Part shown: positions 51,223 through 63,024 of the stretch, piece after piece
How the letters are laid out: each line of letters opens with the position of its first letter
How positions within the stretch are numbered: the first letter of the stretch is position 1
Assembly: GCA_900635465.1 (NCBI GenBank)
Contig: LR134135.1
Coordinates: forward strand, 3,162,001 to 3,226,000
DNA length: 64,000 bases
Source of the DNA: Lelliottia amnigena
GTDB taxonomy: Bacteria; Pseudomonadota; Gammaproteobacteria; Enterobacterales; Enterobacteriaceae
Reading direction: 5' to 3'
Position numbers and translations under genes: made by a program
The notes under the pieces: generated by a model
Database searches by the model: none
Told to the model about the DNA's origin: nothing
What the model saw: only the letters and a program-made list of their open reading frames with translations

Positions 51223-52584
51223 TTACTCCTCTGGATCGTTGAACCCTAACAGCCAGGTAAACAAGAACCCGGCTATTACTGCTATTAGATAGCCTAACAG
51301 ATAGAGCATGACTTTTCCGGTCACGATGGTTAATGCCAGCGGTAAACCTGAAATGCCAAAGGTAATAACGGTTGCCACTTTCCAGTAGCTGATCAGCGCC
51401 CCGCCCACGGCCCCCCCCAGACACGCACCGAGGAACGGTTTGCCGAGCGGGAGCGTGACGCCGAAAATAAGCGGCTCGCCGATACCCAACAGCCCAACAG
51501 GGAGCGCCCCTTTGATGACCTTTTTCAGTCGGGCGTTGCGCGTTTTCATCAGTACCGCAATGGCCGCACCCACTTGTCCAACGCCCGCCATCGACAGGAT
51601 TGGCAGCAGGGCGTTGTAGCCATGCGCCTGAACCAGTTCAACGTGAATCGGCACCAGCCCCTGATGTAAACCGGTTAATACCAGTGGTAGGAAGGTCCCG
51701 GACAGAATCGCCCCAACCAGCAGGCCACCGCGATCGATAGCTAAAGAAGCACCGTGAGCAATGGCCTCTGAGATCCAACCGCCTAGCGGTTGCAGCGCCA
51801 CAATCGCGATACTCCCGGTGATCAGCGTCGTCAGTAGCGGATTAAGGATTAACTCAATTGAGCCAGGCAGCAGGCTGCGCAGCTTTTTCTCCACCCAGCA
51901 CATCAGAACGACCACCAACAGCACCGCGATTACGCCACCCCGCCCCGGCTGGAGCGCCTCACCAAACAGCGTGATCTGCGCCAACTGCGGGCTGGAAAGG
52001 ATCCCTGCCATTACGCCGCCCATCGCCAGCGATCCGCCAAACACCTTCGCGGCATTAACGCCGACCAGGATATTCATAATGGCAAATACTGCGCTGCCGA
52101 ATATGCCCAGGATCCCCAGCATATTGGGATACTGCGTGGCGAAATCCCCGACGATGTCTGGCCGCTTGAGAATATTGATAATGCCAGTAATCAGACCAGA
52201 GGCGATAAACGCAGGAATCAGCGGAATAAAGACGTTAGCCAGCTGTCGCAGCGCATCGCTCATTGGCGCTTTATATTTGGCTTTCGCCTGCGCTTTGGTG
52301 CGTTCGGCATCATCAAGCACGCCAGCGCCACCAGCCCCTATTAATGCCCGCATCGCATCGACAACCTGCGCGGCTTTACCCGGCCCGACAATCAGCTGAT
52401 GCTGGGCACCTTGTTTGACGTATCCGCTGACGCCAGAGAGCTTTTTCAGACGAGCAATATCAAGCCGATCGTCATCCTGAACTTCTACTCGCACCCGCGT
52501 CATGCAGTTTTCAAGACGCAGAATATTTTTCTCTCCGCCAATCCCCTGCAAAATCTCGCTGGCGAGCGCTGCTGTTTTTTCCAT
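51223..52584 (-). CDS. murP: PTS EIIBC, MurNAc type (MurP-like)
   Basis: 453 aa. The EIIB domain comes first (about 1-85), with its phosphorylation Cys in LENCMTRVRVEV. The EIIC domain follows with about ten membrane segments (FIPLIPAFIASGLI, GLHQGLVPIHVELV, GIGEPLIFGVTLP). There is no EIIA, as in E. coli MurP, which uses EIIA-Glc. It imports and phosphorylates an amino sugar. The adjacent murQ (17-base gap) points to N-acetylmuramic acid. The EIIC sequence is not a close match to E. coli MurP as I remember it, so substrate is inferred from context. Confidence 0.83.
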   Translation of the reverse strand: MEKTAALASEILQGIGGEKNILRLENCMTRVRVEVQDDDRLDIARLKKLSGVSGYVKQGAQHQLIVGPGKAAQVVDAMRALIGAGGAGVLDDAERTKAQAKAKYKAPMSDALRQLANVFIPLIPAFIASGLITGIINILKRPDIVGDFATQYPNMLGILGIFGSAVFAIMNILVGVNAAKVFGGSLAMGGVMAGILSSPQLAQITLFGEALQPGRGGVIAVLLVVVLMCWVEKKLRSLLPGSIELILNPLLTTLITGSIAIVALQPLGGWISEAIAHGASLAIDRGGLLVGAILSGTFLPLVLTGLHQGLVPIHVELVQAHGYNALLPILSMAGVGQVGAAIAVLMKTRNARLKKVIKGALPVGLLGIGEPLIFGVTLPLGKPFLGACLGGAVGGALISYWKVATVITFGISGLPLALTIVTGKVMLYLLGYLIAVIAGFLFTWLLGFNDPEE

Positions 52585-52601
52585 ACACGCCTCTGTTATT
52601 T

Positions 52602-53495
52602 TTAGTTTTCCAACGCCGCTCGCAAGAAACCGTGATGAGCGTCGAGCTTAGCGCGCGCCGCCGCGGCGTCTAGCCCACTCAGAATCATCAGAATGGCGGG
52701 TTTCACATCGTGATCGGTTTTATTGAGCGCAGCCTCAGCCTCTTCACGGCTGGCCCCTGTCGCCTGCACCACCATGCGGCAGGCTCTGTCCACCAGCTTG
52801 ATATTGGTGGCTTGCATATCCACCATCAGGTTCTGGTAGACCTTGCCGAATTTCACCATCGCACCGGTAGAGATCATGTTGAGCACCAGCTTTTGCGCCG
52901 TGCCGGATTTAAGCCGCGTTGAGCCAGTCAACGCTTCTGGCCCCACAACCGGCGAGATCGCAATCGCCGCGATCTGGGCAATCGGCGAACCCGGATTGCA
53001 GGAGATAGCGACCGTGGTGCAGCCCTGCTGTTTGGCATATTCCAGTCCACCGATGACGTACGGTGTGCGCCCGGACGCGGCCAGACCGACCACGACATCA
53101 TTAGCACTCAGATTAACGGCCATGAGATCGTCTGCGCCCAGTTGCTGATTGTCCTCAGCCCCTTCAACCGCTTTTAATAACGCGCCGGGTCCGCCTGCAA
53201 TCAGACCAAGAACCAGACCGTGCGGCACGCCAAAGGTTGGCGGACATTCAGATGCATCCAGCACTCCTAGCCGGCCGCTGGTCCCTGCACCCATGTAAAT
53301 TATGCGTCCACCGGCTTTCAGCGCATCGGCTGCCGCATCCACGGCTTTAGCAACCTCGGGCAATGTCTCTTTCACTGCCTGCGCGACCAGCGTATCCTGT
53401 TGATTAAAACGGGTTACAAGGTCAAAGGTGGACAATGCATCCAGGTCCATGGTTTGTGGATTACGTGATTCAGAAACTAGCGAGCCAAGATTCAT
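52602..53495 (-). CDS. murQ: N-acetylmuramic acid 6-phosphate etherase
   Basis: 297 aa. MurQ removes the lactyl ether from MurNAc-6P to give GlcNAc-6P. The SIS-fold signatures are [20 protein letters not shown] and [18 protein letters not shown], with [16 protein letters not shown]; these match E. coli MurQ closely. It heads the murQ-murP-pgpC run and is divergent from yfhH. Confidence 0.95.
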   Translation of the reverse strand: MNLGSLVSESRNPQTMDLDALSTFDLVTRFNQQDTLVAQAVKETLPEVAKAVDAAADALKAGGRIIYMGAGTSGRLGVLDASECPPTFGVPHGLVLGLIAGGPGALLKAVEGAEDNQQLGADDLMAVNLSANDVVVGLAASGRTPYVIGGLEYAKQQGCTTVAISCNPGSPIAQIAAIAISPVVGPEALTGSTRLKSGTAQKLVLNMISTGAMVKFGKVYQNLMVDMQATNIKLVDRACRMVVQATGASREEAEAALNKTDHDVKPAILMILSGLDAAAARAKLDAHHGFLRAALEN

Positions 53496-53509
53496 CTTTT
53501 GTACCTCAA

Positions 53510-53555
53510 GAATTTTTAATTCATAATACTCGTACTATAGTGGAATATAAAATTC
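53510..53555. promoter_or_regulatory. Paired palindromes in the murQ/yfhH divergent spacer
   Basis: Two 13-base palindromic boxes, GAATTTTTAATTC (53510-53522) and GAATATAAAATTC (53543-53555), share GAAT-N5-ATTC and are centred 33 bases apart, three helical turns. This is the form expected of an operator for the divergently encoded RpiR-type regulator. Assignment is inference. Confidence 0.55.
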
Positions 53556-53612
53556 ATTCAGGTGAGCAAACTTCGATTTGCTGCGGCTATCACATTTTCG
53601 CCAGGAGGACGT

Positions 53613-54461
53613 ATGAACTGCTTAATCCGTATTCGCCAGCGTTATGCGGGCTTTGCCCAGAGCGACAAAAAACTGGCGGATTTCCTGCTGGCGCAGCCCG
53701 ATCATGCGCGTCACTTAAGCTCTCAACAGCTCGCCAGCGAAGCGGGAGTCAGCCAGTCGAGCGTCGTGAAATTTGCGCAAAAGATTGGCTTCAAAGGGTT
53801 TCCAGCACTAAAACTGGCGATCAGCGAAGCGCTGGTCAACAACCCTAATCCGCAATCCATGCCGCTGCACAATCAGATCCGCGGTGATGACCCGATGCGG
53901 CTCGTCGGGGAAAAACTCATCAAGGAGAACGTGACGGCCATGCACGCCACGCTTGATGTGAATAGCGAAGAAAAACTGCTCGAGAGTGTCGCCATGCTGC
54001 GCAGTGCGAGACGGATCATTCTGACGGGTATTGGCGCATCCGGACTGGTGGCGCGGAACTTTGGCTGGAAGCTAACGAAAATTGGTTACAACGCCATGGC
54101 CGAACAGGATATGCATGCCCTCCTGTCGACGGTTCAGGCTATGGCTCCAGACGATCTGTTGGTGGCAATTTCGTATTCCGGCGAGCGGCGTGAAATCAAT
54201 CTGGCCTCTGATGAGGCGCTGCGTGTGGGCGGGAAGATCCTGGCGATCACCGGTTTTACGCCTAACGCCCTGCAACAACGCGCCACGCGTTGCCTGTACA
54301 CCATTGCTGAGGAACAAGCGACGCGCAGCGCGGCGATTTCGTCCACCAGCGCGCAGATGATGCTGACGGATTTGCTCTTTGTGGCGCTCGTACAGCAGGA
54401 TTTAGAACATGCGCCGGAACGAATTCGTCACAGCGAAGAGCTGGTAAAAAAACTGGTTTGA
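53613..54461 (+). CDS. yfhH: RpiR-family regulator YfhH
   Basis: 282 aa from the ATG at 53613 (MNCLIRIRQRYAGFAQSDKK), preceded by AGGAGG; the longer frame from 53562 was rejected. An RpiR helix-turn-helix (LASEAGVSQSSVVKFAQKIG) precedes a SIS domain (ILTGIGASGLVARNFGWKL, ISYSGERREINL). The sequence follows E. coli YfhH, which sits between pgpC and yfhL without murQP. Here it is divergent from murQP, so a role as MurNAc-6P-responsive regulator is likely (inference). Confidence 0.92.
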   Translation: MNCLIRIRQRYAGFAQSDKKLADFLLAQPDHARHLSSQQLASEAGVSQSSVVKFAQKIGFKGFPALKLAISEALVNNPNPQSMPLHNQIRGDDPMRLVGEKLIKENVTAMHATLDVNSEEKLLESVAMLRSARRIILTGIGASGLVARNFGWKLTKIGYNAMAEQDMHALLSTVQAMAPDDLLVAISYSGERREINLASDEALRVGGKILAITGFTPNALQQRATRCLYTIAEEQATRSAAISSTSAQMMLTDLLFVALVQQDLEHAPERIRHSEELVKKLV

Positions 54462-54472
54462 GCAGGGAATGA

Positions 54473-55154
<682 letters not shown>

Positions 55155-55155
<1 letters not shown>

Positions 55156-55886
55156 TACTGACGCGCTTCCAGCATCAGACGTTTCATTTCCGACACCGCC
55201 TCTTTAAGACCGCTCATCACCGCACGTCCGATAATGGCGTGACCGATGTTCAATTCGAACATCTCTGGAATTTCCGCAATTGCTTTAACATTGTGATACG
55301 TCAGACCGTGCCCGGCGTTAACCTTCAAGCCGAGGCTGGCGGCGTAAGTTGCCGCTTTCGCGATGCGGGCGAGTTCTTTAGCCTGCGTGGCTTCATCTTT
55401 AGCATCGGCATAGCAGCCGGTATGAATTTCGATGTACGGCGCGCCGACCGCTGCGGCCGCTTTGATCTGCTCAACATCGGCGTCGATAAACAGGGAAACC
55501 AGAATTCCGGCGTCAGCGAGACGTTTGCAGGCATCGCGCATTTTATCCTGCTGACCGGCGACATCTAGCCCACCTTCTGTGGTCACTTCCTGACGCTTTT
55601 CCGGCACCAGGCAGCAGAAATGCGGTTTGGTTTCGCAGGCAATCGCCAGCATCTCTTCCGTCACCGCCATTTCCAGATTCATGCGGGTATCCAGCGTCTG
55701 GCGCAAAATTTTCACATCGCGGTCAGTGATATGACGGCGATCTTCACGCAAATGAACGGTAATACCGTCTGCGCCCGCCTGCTCGGCAATAAACGCCGCC
55801 TGAACCGGATCAGGATATGCCGTACCGCGCGCATTACGCAGCGTGGCGATGTGATCAATGTTGACGCCTAACAGTAATTCAGCCAT
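55155..55886 (-). CDS. pdxJ: Pyridoxine 5'-phosphate synthase
   Basis: 243 aa TIM-barrel enzyme that makes pyridoxine phosphate, on the path to PLP, from deoxyxylulose phosphate and amino-acetone phosphate. Visible motifs are [32 protein letters not shown] and [11 protein letters not shown]. It lies 27 bases after recO in the rnc-era-recO-pdxJ-acpS run. Confidence 0.97.
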
Positions 55887-55913
55887 GACAATCCTCGGTT
55901 TTCTCGTTGTTCG

Positions 55914-56621
55914 TTAACGCTTTGGCACAAACTGCCTGAATAATTCTCGGCTCTTTAAGGGCTTGCCACCAAGATACGGCTTGAGGGCGATTCGGGTAAA
56001 GCGTTTTGCCGCGCGTAAGGTGTCCTGATCGGGAAATTCACGCTCGGACAGTGCCCGGAGATGTCGCCCCGTAAAGGTGGTGTTATCAATGACGATACTG
56101 GCGATAAAACCTTTCTCTTCCCGATAACGGTAGGTCATGGTGTCATCGACGGAATCCCCGCTCCCCGCGCAATGCAGAAAATCGACGCCGTAGCCAAGAT
56201 GCCCGAGCAGTGCCAGCTCAAACCGACGTAATGCCGGTTCCGGCGAATCTGTTGCGCCAGCCAGCGCCTGGATACAGTGCAGATAATCAAAAAAGAGTTC
56301 AGAGAAGCGTGTCTCATGTTCCAGAACGCGTGAGATGAGTTCGTTGACATACAGGCCGCTGTAAAGCGTGATACCGGAAAGGGGAAGCGCCAGAGAGACG
56401 GCTTCAGCACTGCGCAGGGTTTTGACTTCCCCACGACCACCAAAGCGCACTAAAAGAGGGGTGAAAGGTTGCAGAGCCCCTTTCAGATTGGAACGTTTGG
56501 ATCGTGCGCCTTTTGCCACAAGACGCACGCGACCAGATTCTTCCGTGAAGACGTCCAGCATGAGGCTGGTTTCGCTCCAGGGACGACTATGCAGGACGAA
56601 TGCGCGCTGCCAGCCTTCCAT
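55914..56621 (-). CDS. recO: DNA repair protein RecO
   Basis: RecO helps RecR and RecF load RecA at gaps. An N-terminal OB fold ([20 protein letters not shown]) and a C-terminal helical domain with [13 protein letters not shown] are present. The product is 235 aa (E. coli 242; the last few residues are missing here, ending QFVPKR). ATGATG at 56624-56619 allows two starts; MEGW at 56621 is the E. coli start. A 195-base gap to era holds an ERIC element. Confidence 0.95.
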   Translation of the reverse strand: MEGWQRAFVLHSRPWSETSLMLDVFTEESGRVRLVAKGARSKRSNLKGALQPFTPLLVRFGGRGEVKTLRSAEAVSLALPLSGITLYSGLYVNELISRVLEHETRFSELFFDYLHCIQALAGATDSPEPALRRFELALLGHLGYGVDFLHCAGSGDSVDDTMTYRYREEKGFIASIVIDNTTFTGRHLRALSEREFPDQDTLRAAKRFTRIALKPYLGGKPLKSRELFRQFVPKR

Positions 56622-56633
56622 CATACTCGTCGT

Positions 56634-56812
56634 CTTTCACGCTGCAGGTGCGCTGGCTGTACCCGTTCACCCTGGTCGTTTACCGAAGTAAGCTCCCGGA
56701 GATTCGCGATCTTGCCGCATGACTCGGCTTCTGGCCTCGCTCTTGCGGAGCCAAGGCAAGCGCTGTTCAAAACACGGTGTGTTTTGTCCTGCAGCGTGAA
56801 AGCCATTAAGCA
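56634..56812. repeat. ERIC element with an internal insertion, between era and recO
   Basis: Left part (56634 to about 56717): CTTTCACGCTGCAGGTGCG, GTTCACCCTGGTCG, GAAGTAAGCTCCCGGAGATT and CTTGCCGC, which is ERIC in order. The right end, TCCTGCAGCGTGAAAG (to about 56803), pairs with the left end. Between them lie about 70 extra bases (about 56718-56788) that include CAAAACAC/GTGTTTTG as a hairpin. ERICs with inserts at a fixed internal place are known. Confidence 0.8.
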
Positions 56813-56819
56813 TGAAAAC

Positions 56820-58522
<1,703 letters not shown>

Positions 58523-58578
58523 CTATACACAACGGGTGGGGATGTCGTTAGCCAGGTGAGATTATCCCTTAAATAATT

Positions 58579-58608
58579 CACGTAACCACGTTTATCCGTG
58601 GTTACGTG
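58579..58608 (-). terminator. Hairpin after lepB
   Basis: A perfect 12-bp stem CACGTAACCACG (58579-58590) with CGTGGTTACGTG (58597-58608) and loop TTTATC, followed on the minus strand by AATTATTTAAGG. It lies 14 bases past the lepB stop. Confidence 0.7.
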
Positions 58609-58622
58609 TTCAATTCACACGA

Positions 58623-59597
58623 TTAATGAATCGCGCCAATCCGATTCAAGCGGACGCCAGTCGGCCATTCGCCTTCTTGTTTCTCAAAGCTCATCCAAAT
58701 CGCGGTCGCTTTACCTACCAGGTTGGCTTCCGGAACAAAGCCCCAATAACGGCTGTCCGCGGAATTATCGCGGTTATCACCCATCATGAAGTAATGTCCT
58801 GGCGGCACGATCCAGGTCGCTAACGGCTGACCTGACTGCTGGTAATACATACCCAGCTGATCCTGTGCGATCGGAACGGTCAAGATGCGATGCGTTACAT
58901 CACCCAGCGTTTCCTTGCGTTCTACCAGGCGAATACCGTTTTCTTTAGTCTCACCTTTTGGCAACTGGAAGAAGCCACTTGTGGCTTCTCCGCCATTACG
59001 ACGCGCAAAAGTCTGAACGAAGTCGCTCGGCTCAACGTTGGAATAGGTGATTGGCAGCGCGTTTTCGCATGCCGTACCGGAACTGCAACCTGGCTGAACG
59101 GTGACTTCTTTCGCTACTGGATCGTAGCTGACTTTGTCACCAGGCAAACCCACTGCACGCTTGATGTAATCCAGACGCGGATCGTCGGGGTATTTGAAGA
59201 CCACGATATCGCCGCGTTTTGGATGACCGGTTTCAATCAATGTTTTCTGGTAGATAGGATCTTTGATGCCATAAGCAAACTTCTCTACCAGAATAAAATC
59301 ACCAATCAAAAGCGTTGGCATCATCGAACCTGACGGGATCTGGAAGGGTTCATAAATAAATGAACGCACCACCAAAACAATCGCCAGAACTGGGAACACG
59401 GAAGCGCCGGTTTCCAGCCAGCCCGGTTTAGGGCTGACTTTCTTCAGGGTTTTCGGATCCAGTTGATCACCCGTCGCTGCCTGCGCGGCGGCCTGACGCT
59501 GGAGACGTTTAGGGGCAAAAATAAACTTATCCAGACACCACAACAGACCCGTCACCAGTGTCGCAACGACCAGGATCAGGGCAAACATGTTCGCCAT
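58623..59597 (-). CDS. lepB: Signal peptidase I
   Basis: 324 aa, the E. coli length. Two N-terminal membrane segments (about 4-22, 58-77) precede the periplasmic Ser/Lys protease domain. The nucleophile Ser is in FQIPSGSMMPTL (about residue 91) and the general-base Lys in LDYIKRAVGLPGDKV (about 146). The block GHYFMMGDNRDNSADSRYWG is also present. It removes signal peptides of Sec and Tat substrates. It starts 14 bases after the lepA stop. Confidence 0.98.
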   Translation of the reverse strand: MANMFALILVVATLVTGLLWCLDKFIFAPKRLQRQAAAQAATGDQLDPKTLKKVSPKPGWLETGASVFPVLAIVLVVRSFIYEPFQIPSGSMMPTLLIGDFILVEKFAYGIKDPIYQKTLIETGHPKRGDIVVFKYPDDPRLDYIKRAVGLPGDKVSYDPVAKEVTVQPGCSSGTACENALPITYSNVEPSDFVQTFARRNGGEATSGFFQLPKGETKENGIRLVERKETLGDVTHRILTVPIAQDQLGMYYQQSGQPLATWIVPPGHYFMMGDNRDNSADSRYWGFVPEANLVGKATAIWMSFEKQEGEWPTGVRLNRIGAIH

Positions 59598-59611
59598 GCA
59601 ACTCCTTAGAA

Positions 59612-61411
59612 TTATTTTCCGTCTTTGCCAACGTGCAGAATGGCGAGGAACGCTTCCTGTGGTAGCTCAACGTTACCAACCTGCTTCATGCGTTTCTTAC
59701 CATCTTTCTGTTTCTGCAGCAGCTTTTTCTTACGGCTGACGTCACCGCCGTAGCATTTCGCCAGAACGTTTTTACGCAGCTGTTTTACCGTTGCACGAGC
59801 AATAATATGGTTGCCAATGGCTGCCTGAATCGCGATATCAAACTGCTGACGCGGAATCAGTTCTTTCATTTTCTCGACCAGCTCGCGGCCACGGTACGGT
59901 GCGTTATCGTTGTGCGTAATCAGCGCCAGCGCATCGACGCGCTCACTGTTGATCAGCACATCCACACGGACCATGTTGGAAGCCTGGAAGCGTTTGAAGT
60001 TGTAATCGAGCGACGCGTAACCCGCGCGAGGTTGACTTCAGACGGTCGAAGAAGTCGAGTACGACTTCTGCCATTGGGATTTCATAGGTGAGCGCAACCT
60101 GGTTACCGTGGTAAACCATGTTGGTCTGCACGCCACGTTTCTCGATGCACAGCGTAATTACGTTGCCCAGGAATTCCTGCGGCAGCAACATGTGACATTC
60201 GGCGATAGGCTCGCGCAGCTCTTCGATGTTATTCAGAGGCGGCAGCTTGGATGGGCTGTCGACGTAAATAATTTCTTTGTTGGTTGTTTCAACTTCATAC
60301 ACTACGGTCGGCGCCGTGGTGATCAGATCCAGATCGTATTCACGCTCCAGACGTTCCTGAATGATCTCCATGTGCAAAGACCGAGGAAGCCACAGCGGAA
60401 GCCGAAGCCCAACGCAGTAGAACTTTCTGGCTCATAGAACAGGGAAGCATCGTTCAGGCTTAGCTTACCAAGCGCATCACGGAAGTTTTCGTAATCATCG
60501 GAGCTGACCGGGAACAGACCCGCGTACACCTGCGGTTTCACTTTTTTGAAGCCTGGCAGCGCTTTGTCAGCCGGGTTACGGGCTTGCGTCAGCGTATCGC
60601 CGACAGGCGCGCCCAAAATGTCTTTAATGGCACAAACCAGCCAGCCAACTTCACCGCATTTCAGTTCAGTACGGTCAACCTGTTTTGGCGTGAAAATCCC
60701 CAGGCGATCGGCGTTATAAACCTGACCGGTACTCATCACTTTGATTTTGTCGCCTTTACGCATGGTGCCGTTTTTGATTCGGACCAGCGACACAACGCCC
60801 AGGTAGTTATCAAACCAGGAGTCAATAATCAGTGCCTGCAGCGGGGCATCCACATCGCCTTCCGGTGGTGGAATGTCGCGAACCAGTCGTTCCAGTACTT
60901 CAGGAACACCCACGCCGGTTTTCGCGGAGCAGCGCACAGCATCGGTAGCATCAATGCCCACGATGTCTTCAATCTCTTCCGCTACTCGTTCCGGATCAGC
61001 AGCAGGCAGGTCGATTTTGTTAAGAACCGGCACCACTTCAAGTTCCATTTCCATTGCGGTGTAGCAGTTCGCCAGGGTCTGGGCTTCTACGCCCTGCCCT
61101 GCATCGACCACCAGCAGCGCGCCTTCACAGGCTGCCAACGAACGAGAAACCTCATACGAGAAGTCTACGTGGCCTGGGGTGTCAATGAAATTCAGTTGAT
61201 AGGTTTCGCCATCGGCGGCTTTGTAATCAAGCGTGACGCTCTGCGCTTTGATGGTAATCCCACGTTCGCGTTCCAGGTCCATGGAGTCCAGAACCTGGGC
61301 TTCCATTTCACGATCAGACAGGCCACCGCAAATCTGAATAATACGGTCAGACAGCGTCGACTTACCGTGGTCAATGTGAGCAATGATCGAAAAGTTACGT
61401 ATATTCTTCAT
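59612..61411 (-). pseudogene. lepA: Elongation factor 4 (LepA), two compensating frameshifts
   Basis: LepA is a ribosome-bound GTPase involved in translation initiation and ribosome assembly. The frame from 61411 ([32 protein letters not shown]) breaks at AAA 60376-60378, where one A seems missing. The middle section ([18 protein letters not shown]) then runs in another frame to CCC 60021-60023, where one base seems extra. The C-terminal part ([15 protein letters not shown], ending [13 protein letters not shown]) follows. The net change is zero: 1800 bases give 599 aa, exactly the E. coli length. Two opposite homopolymer indels about 350 bases apart look like read errors. Confidence 0.93.
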
Positions 61412-61569
61412 ATAATTAAATAATTATGCCTTACGAATTCCTGGAGGCCGCTGTTCTTAGCCTGACGTTTTTCAGTGCGAAAACGCAGCATTCTACACTA
61501 CATCTTCGTCACCAGGAAATGCTGTTGAAGCCAAGCTTAGCGCGAGGATTCGGGGTTTTCATTTCAGAG

Positions 61570-61608
61570 ATGTAAATAAAGATAAAGCCCGGTGTCATTA
61601 CCGGGCTT
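61570..61608 (-). terminator. Terminator of the rpoE-rseABC transcript
   Basis: On the minus strand AAGCCCGGT (61608-61600) pairs with ACCGGGCTT (61593-61585), then TATCTTTATTT. The rseC stop codon lies at the left arm's edge. It separates rseC from lepA. Confidence 0.85.
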
Positions 61609-62074
61609 CAGAAGAAAGCGTTTCAACGCGAAGCATATTGGGAGGAAGGCCTACGCTCAGAATGACAGGCTGCCAGGCTTCTCGCTCAGCGAGTTTTTGC
61701 GAAAAACCACGTGCCAACATGAAACCACCCACACCACCCAACGCTCCGCCGCACATTGCCGCAAGATCGGTTCCAAATAACACCTGGAAAATTCCCGCAA
61801 GCACAAATAAGCCCACGAGCGGCGAGAGGTAAACCAGCATTGCCGAGCCAAGCAAACTGCCTTCAGCAATACCAAGCTCGACCTTTTGCCCTTCGGTGAG
61901 AGGCTGTTCGCTGGGCACGGAAATCGTATGCGTCGTTTGCGGCCCGAGTTTGTTGAGTACGCGAGAGCCACATCCGGCACGGGAAGCACAACTGTTACAT
62001 GAGGCTTTGACGTCGCACATGACAAGCGCGACTCCATCGCTCCACGAAACCACCGTGGCCCATTCTTTAATCAT
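61598..62074 (-). CDS. rseC: SoxR-reducing system / sigma-E regulator protein RseC
   Basis: 158 aa. An N-terminal Cys cluster (CDVKASCNSCASRAGCG) suggests a metal or Fe-S site. Two membrane segments follow (about 75-95, 100-120). RseC with the Rsx complex keeps SoxR reduced. Its start overlaps rseB by 4 bases. Confidence 0.95.
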   Translation of the reverse strand: MIKEWATVVSWSDGVALVMCDVKASCNSCASRAGCGSRVLNKLGPQTTHTISVPSEQPLTEGQKVELGIAEGSLLGSAMLVYLSPLVGLFVLAGIFQVLFGTDLAAMCGGALGGVGGFMLARGFSQKLAEREAWQPVILSVGLPPNMLRVETLSSEAR

Positions 62075-63024
62075 TGCGCGGCCCTAAATTTAATGCTGTC
62101 AGAAATACGCTTCGCCGTTTGCGGAGGCAGTTCTCCCACTATGGTGATTTCAGCATTATCGCGGATCGTCGAACTTACTGTTCGGCGGCCCGTTCGGAGC
62201 ATTTGCTCGGAACTGTTAGCTGTCGCGCGATTGATATTCACCGAGAAGCTAAACAAACCGTCAGAATAAAGTCGGGATTCGACCGCGGTTTCAATCGTTG
62301 GAAGCTGACGGCGGCTGCTGGATATCTCACTGAAACCTTGAGGTATCCATGATGGCACCCAGTTAAAGTTAGCCGCATCGCCCGCAGGAACCGACAGCAG
62401 CGGCGGAAGGTTAGCTTTAGCCAGACTCTGCATACTGGTGCCAACCTGATTATTCACGGTAAAGGAGATCACACGAAATTGCTCAAGCGTTTCTCCGTCT
62501 CGATCGAGCAGATCGACACGCATTGGTAGCTTGGTTTCCGTATCCATCCACACTATGTAGCTATATCGTGTGCCGTCTTTCGCCACTACGCGAATCACTT
62601 CGCACAGCCTATCCGCAATGCGGGTACGGCCAACCGAAATAAAATCATAGTAGGGAGACAGACGCTTAAAGTCGGTATAGACAAGGGCGGGTAGCGAATC
62701 GACGATGTAATCACCATTGAGCGTAAAAGGTTCAAGACCTGGCTCAAAATAGCTGATTTCATTACCGCGCTGAACAACTTCACGGCGCGGGCCGTCCATC
62801 TGTAAAAGCTGGGCAAGCGGCTGTTTATCAAGACGAGCATGGCGATAGCGCAACGACTCTACACCTTGCTTATTGATACTGACAAAAGCCAACTCATAAT
62901 TGAGTGACTGGCTGGCCATATTCATTTGCTGCAACAACGCCCCGGACGATAAATCAGCCGAGGCGTTGGCAGAGAAGAACAGGCTACCCGCCACCAAAGA
63001 CATGGCGCACCAAAGTTGCTTCAT
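62071..63024 (-). CDS. rseB: Sigma-E factor regulatory protein RseB
   Basis: 317 aa (E. coli 318). The signal peptide is about 1-23 (LVAGSLFFSANASA). A periplasmic lipoprotein-like fold is followed by a small C-terminal domain. RseB binds the periplasmic part of RseA and shields it from DegS until it senses lipopolysaccharide or mislocalised lipoprotein. It starts on the last base of the rseA stop (TAATG). Confidence 0.97.
   Translation of the reverse strand: MKQLWCAMSLVAGSLFFSANASADLSSGALLQQMNMASQSLNYELAFVSINKQGVESLRYRHARLDKQPLAQLLQMDGPRREVVQRGNEISYFEPGLEPFTLNGDYIVDSLPALVYTDFKRLSPYYDFISVGRTRIADRLCEVIRVVAKDGTRYSYIVWMDTETKLPMRVDLLDRDGETLEQFRVISFTVNNQVGTSMQSLAKANLPPLLSVPAGDAANFNWVPSWIPQGFSEISSSRRQLPTIETAVESRLYSDGLFSFSVNINRATANSSEQMLRTGRRTVSSTIRDNAEITIVGELPPQTAKRISDSIKFRAAQ

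Noticed and set aside
60021..60378. Programmed frameshifting in lepA
   Set aside because: No slippery heptamer with downstream structure is needed to explain it, the family is not known for recoding, and two opposite single-base changes give exactly the normal length; read error is simpler.
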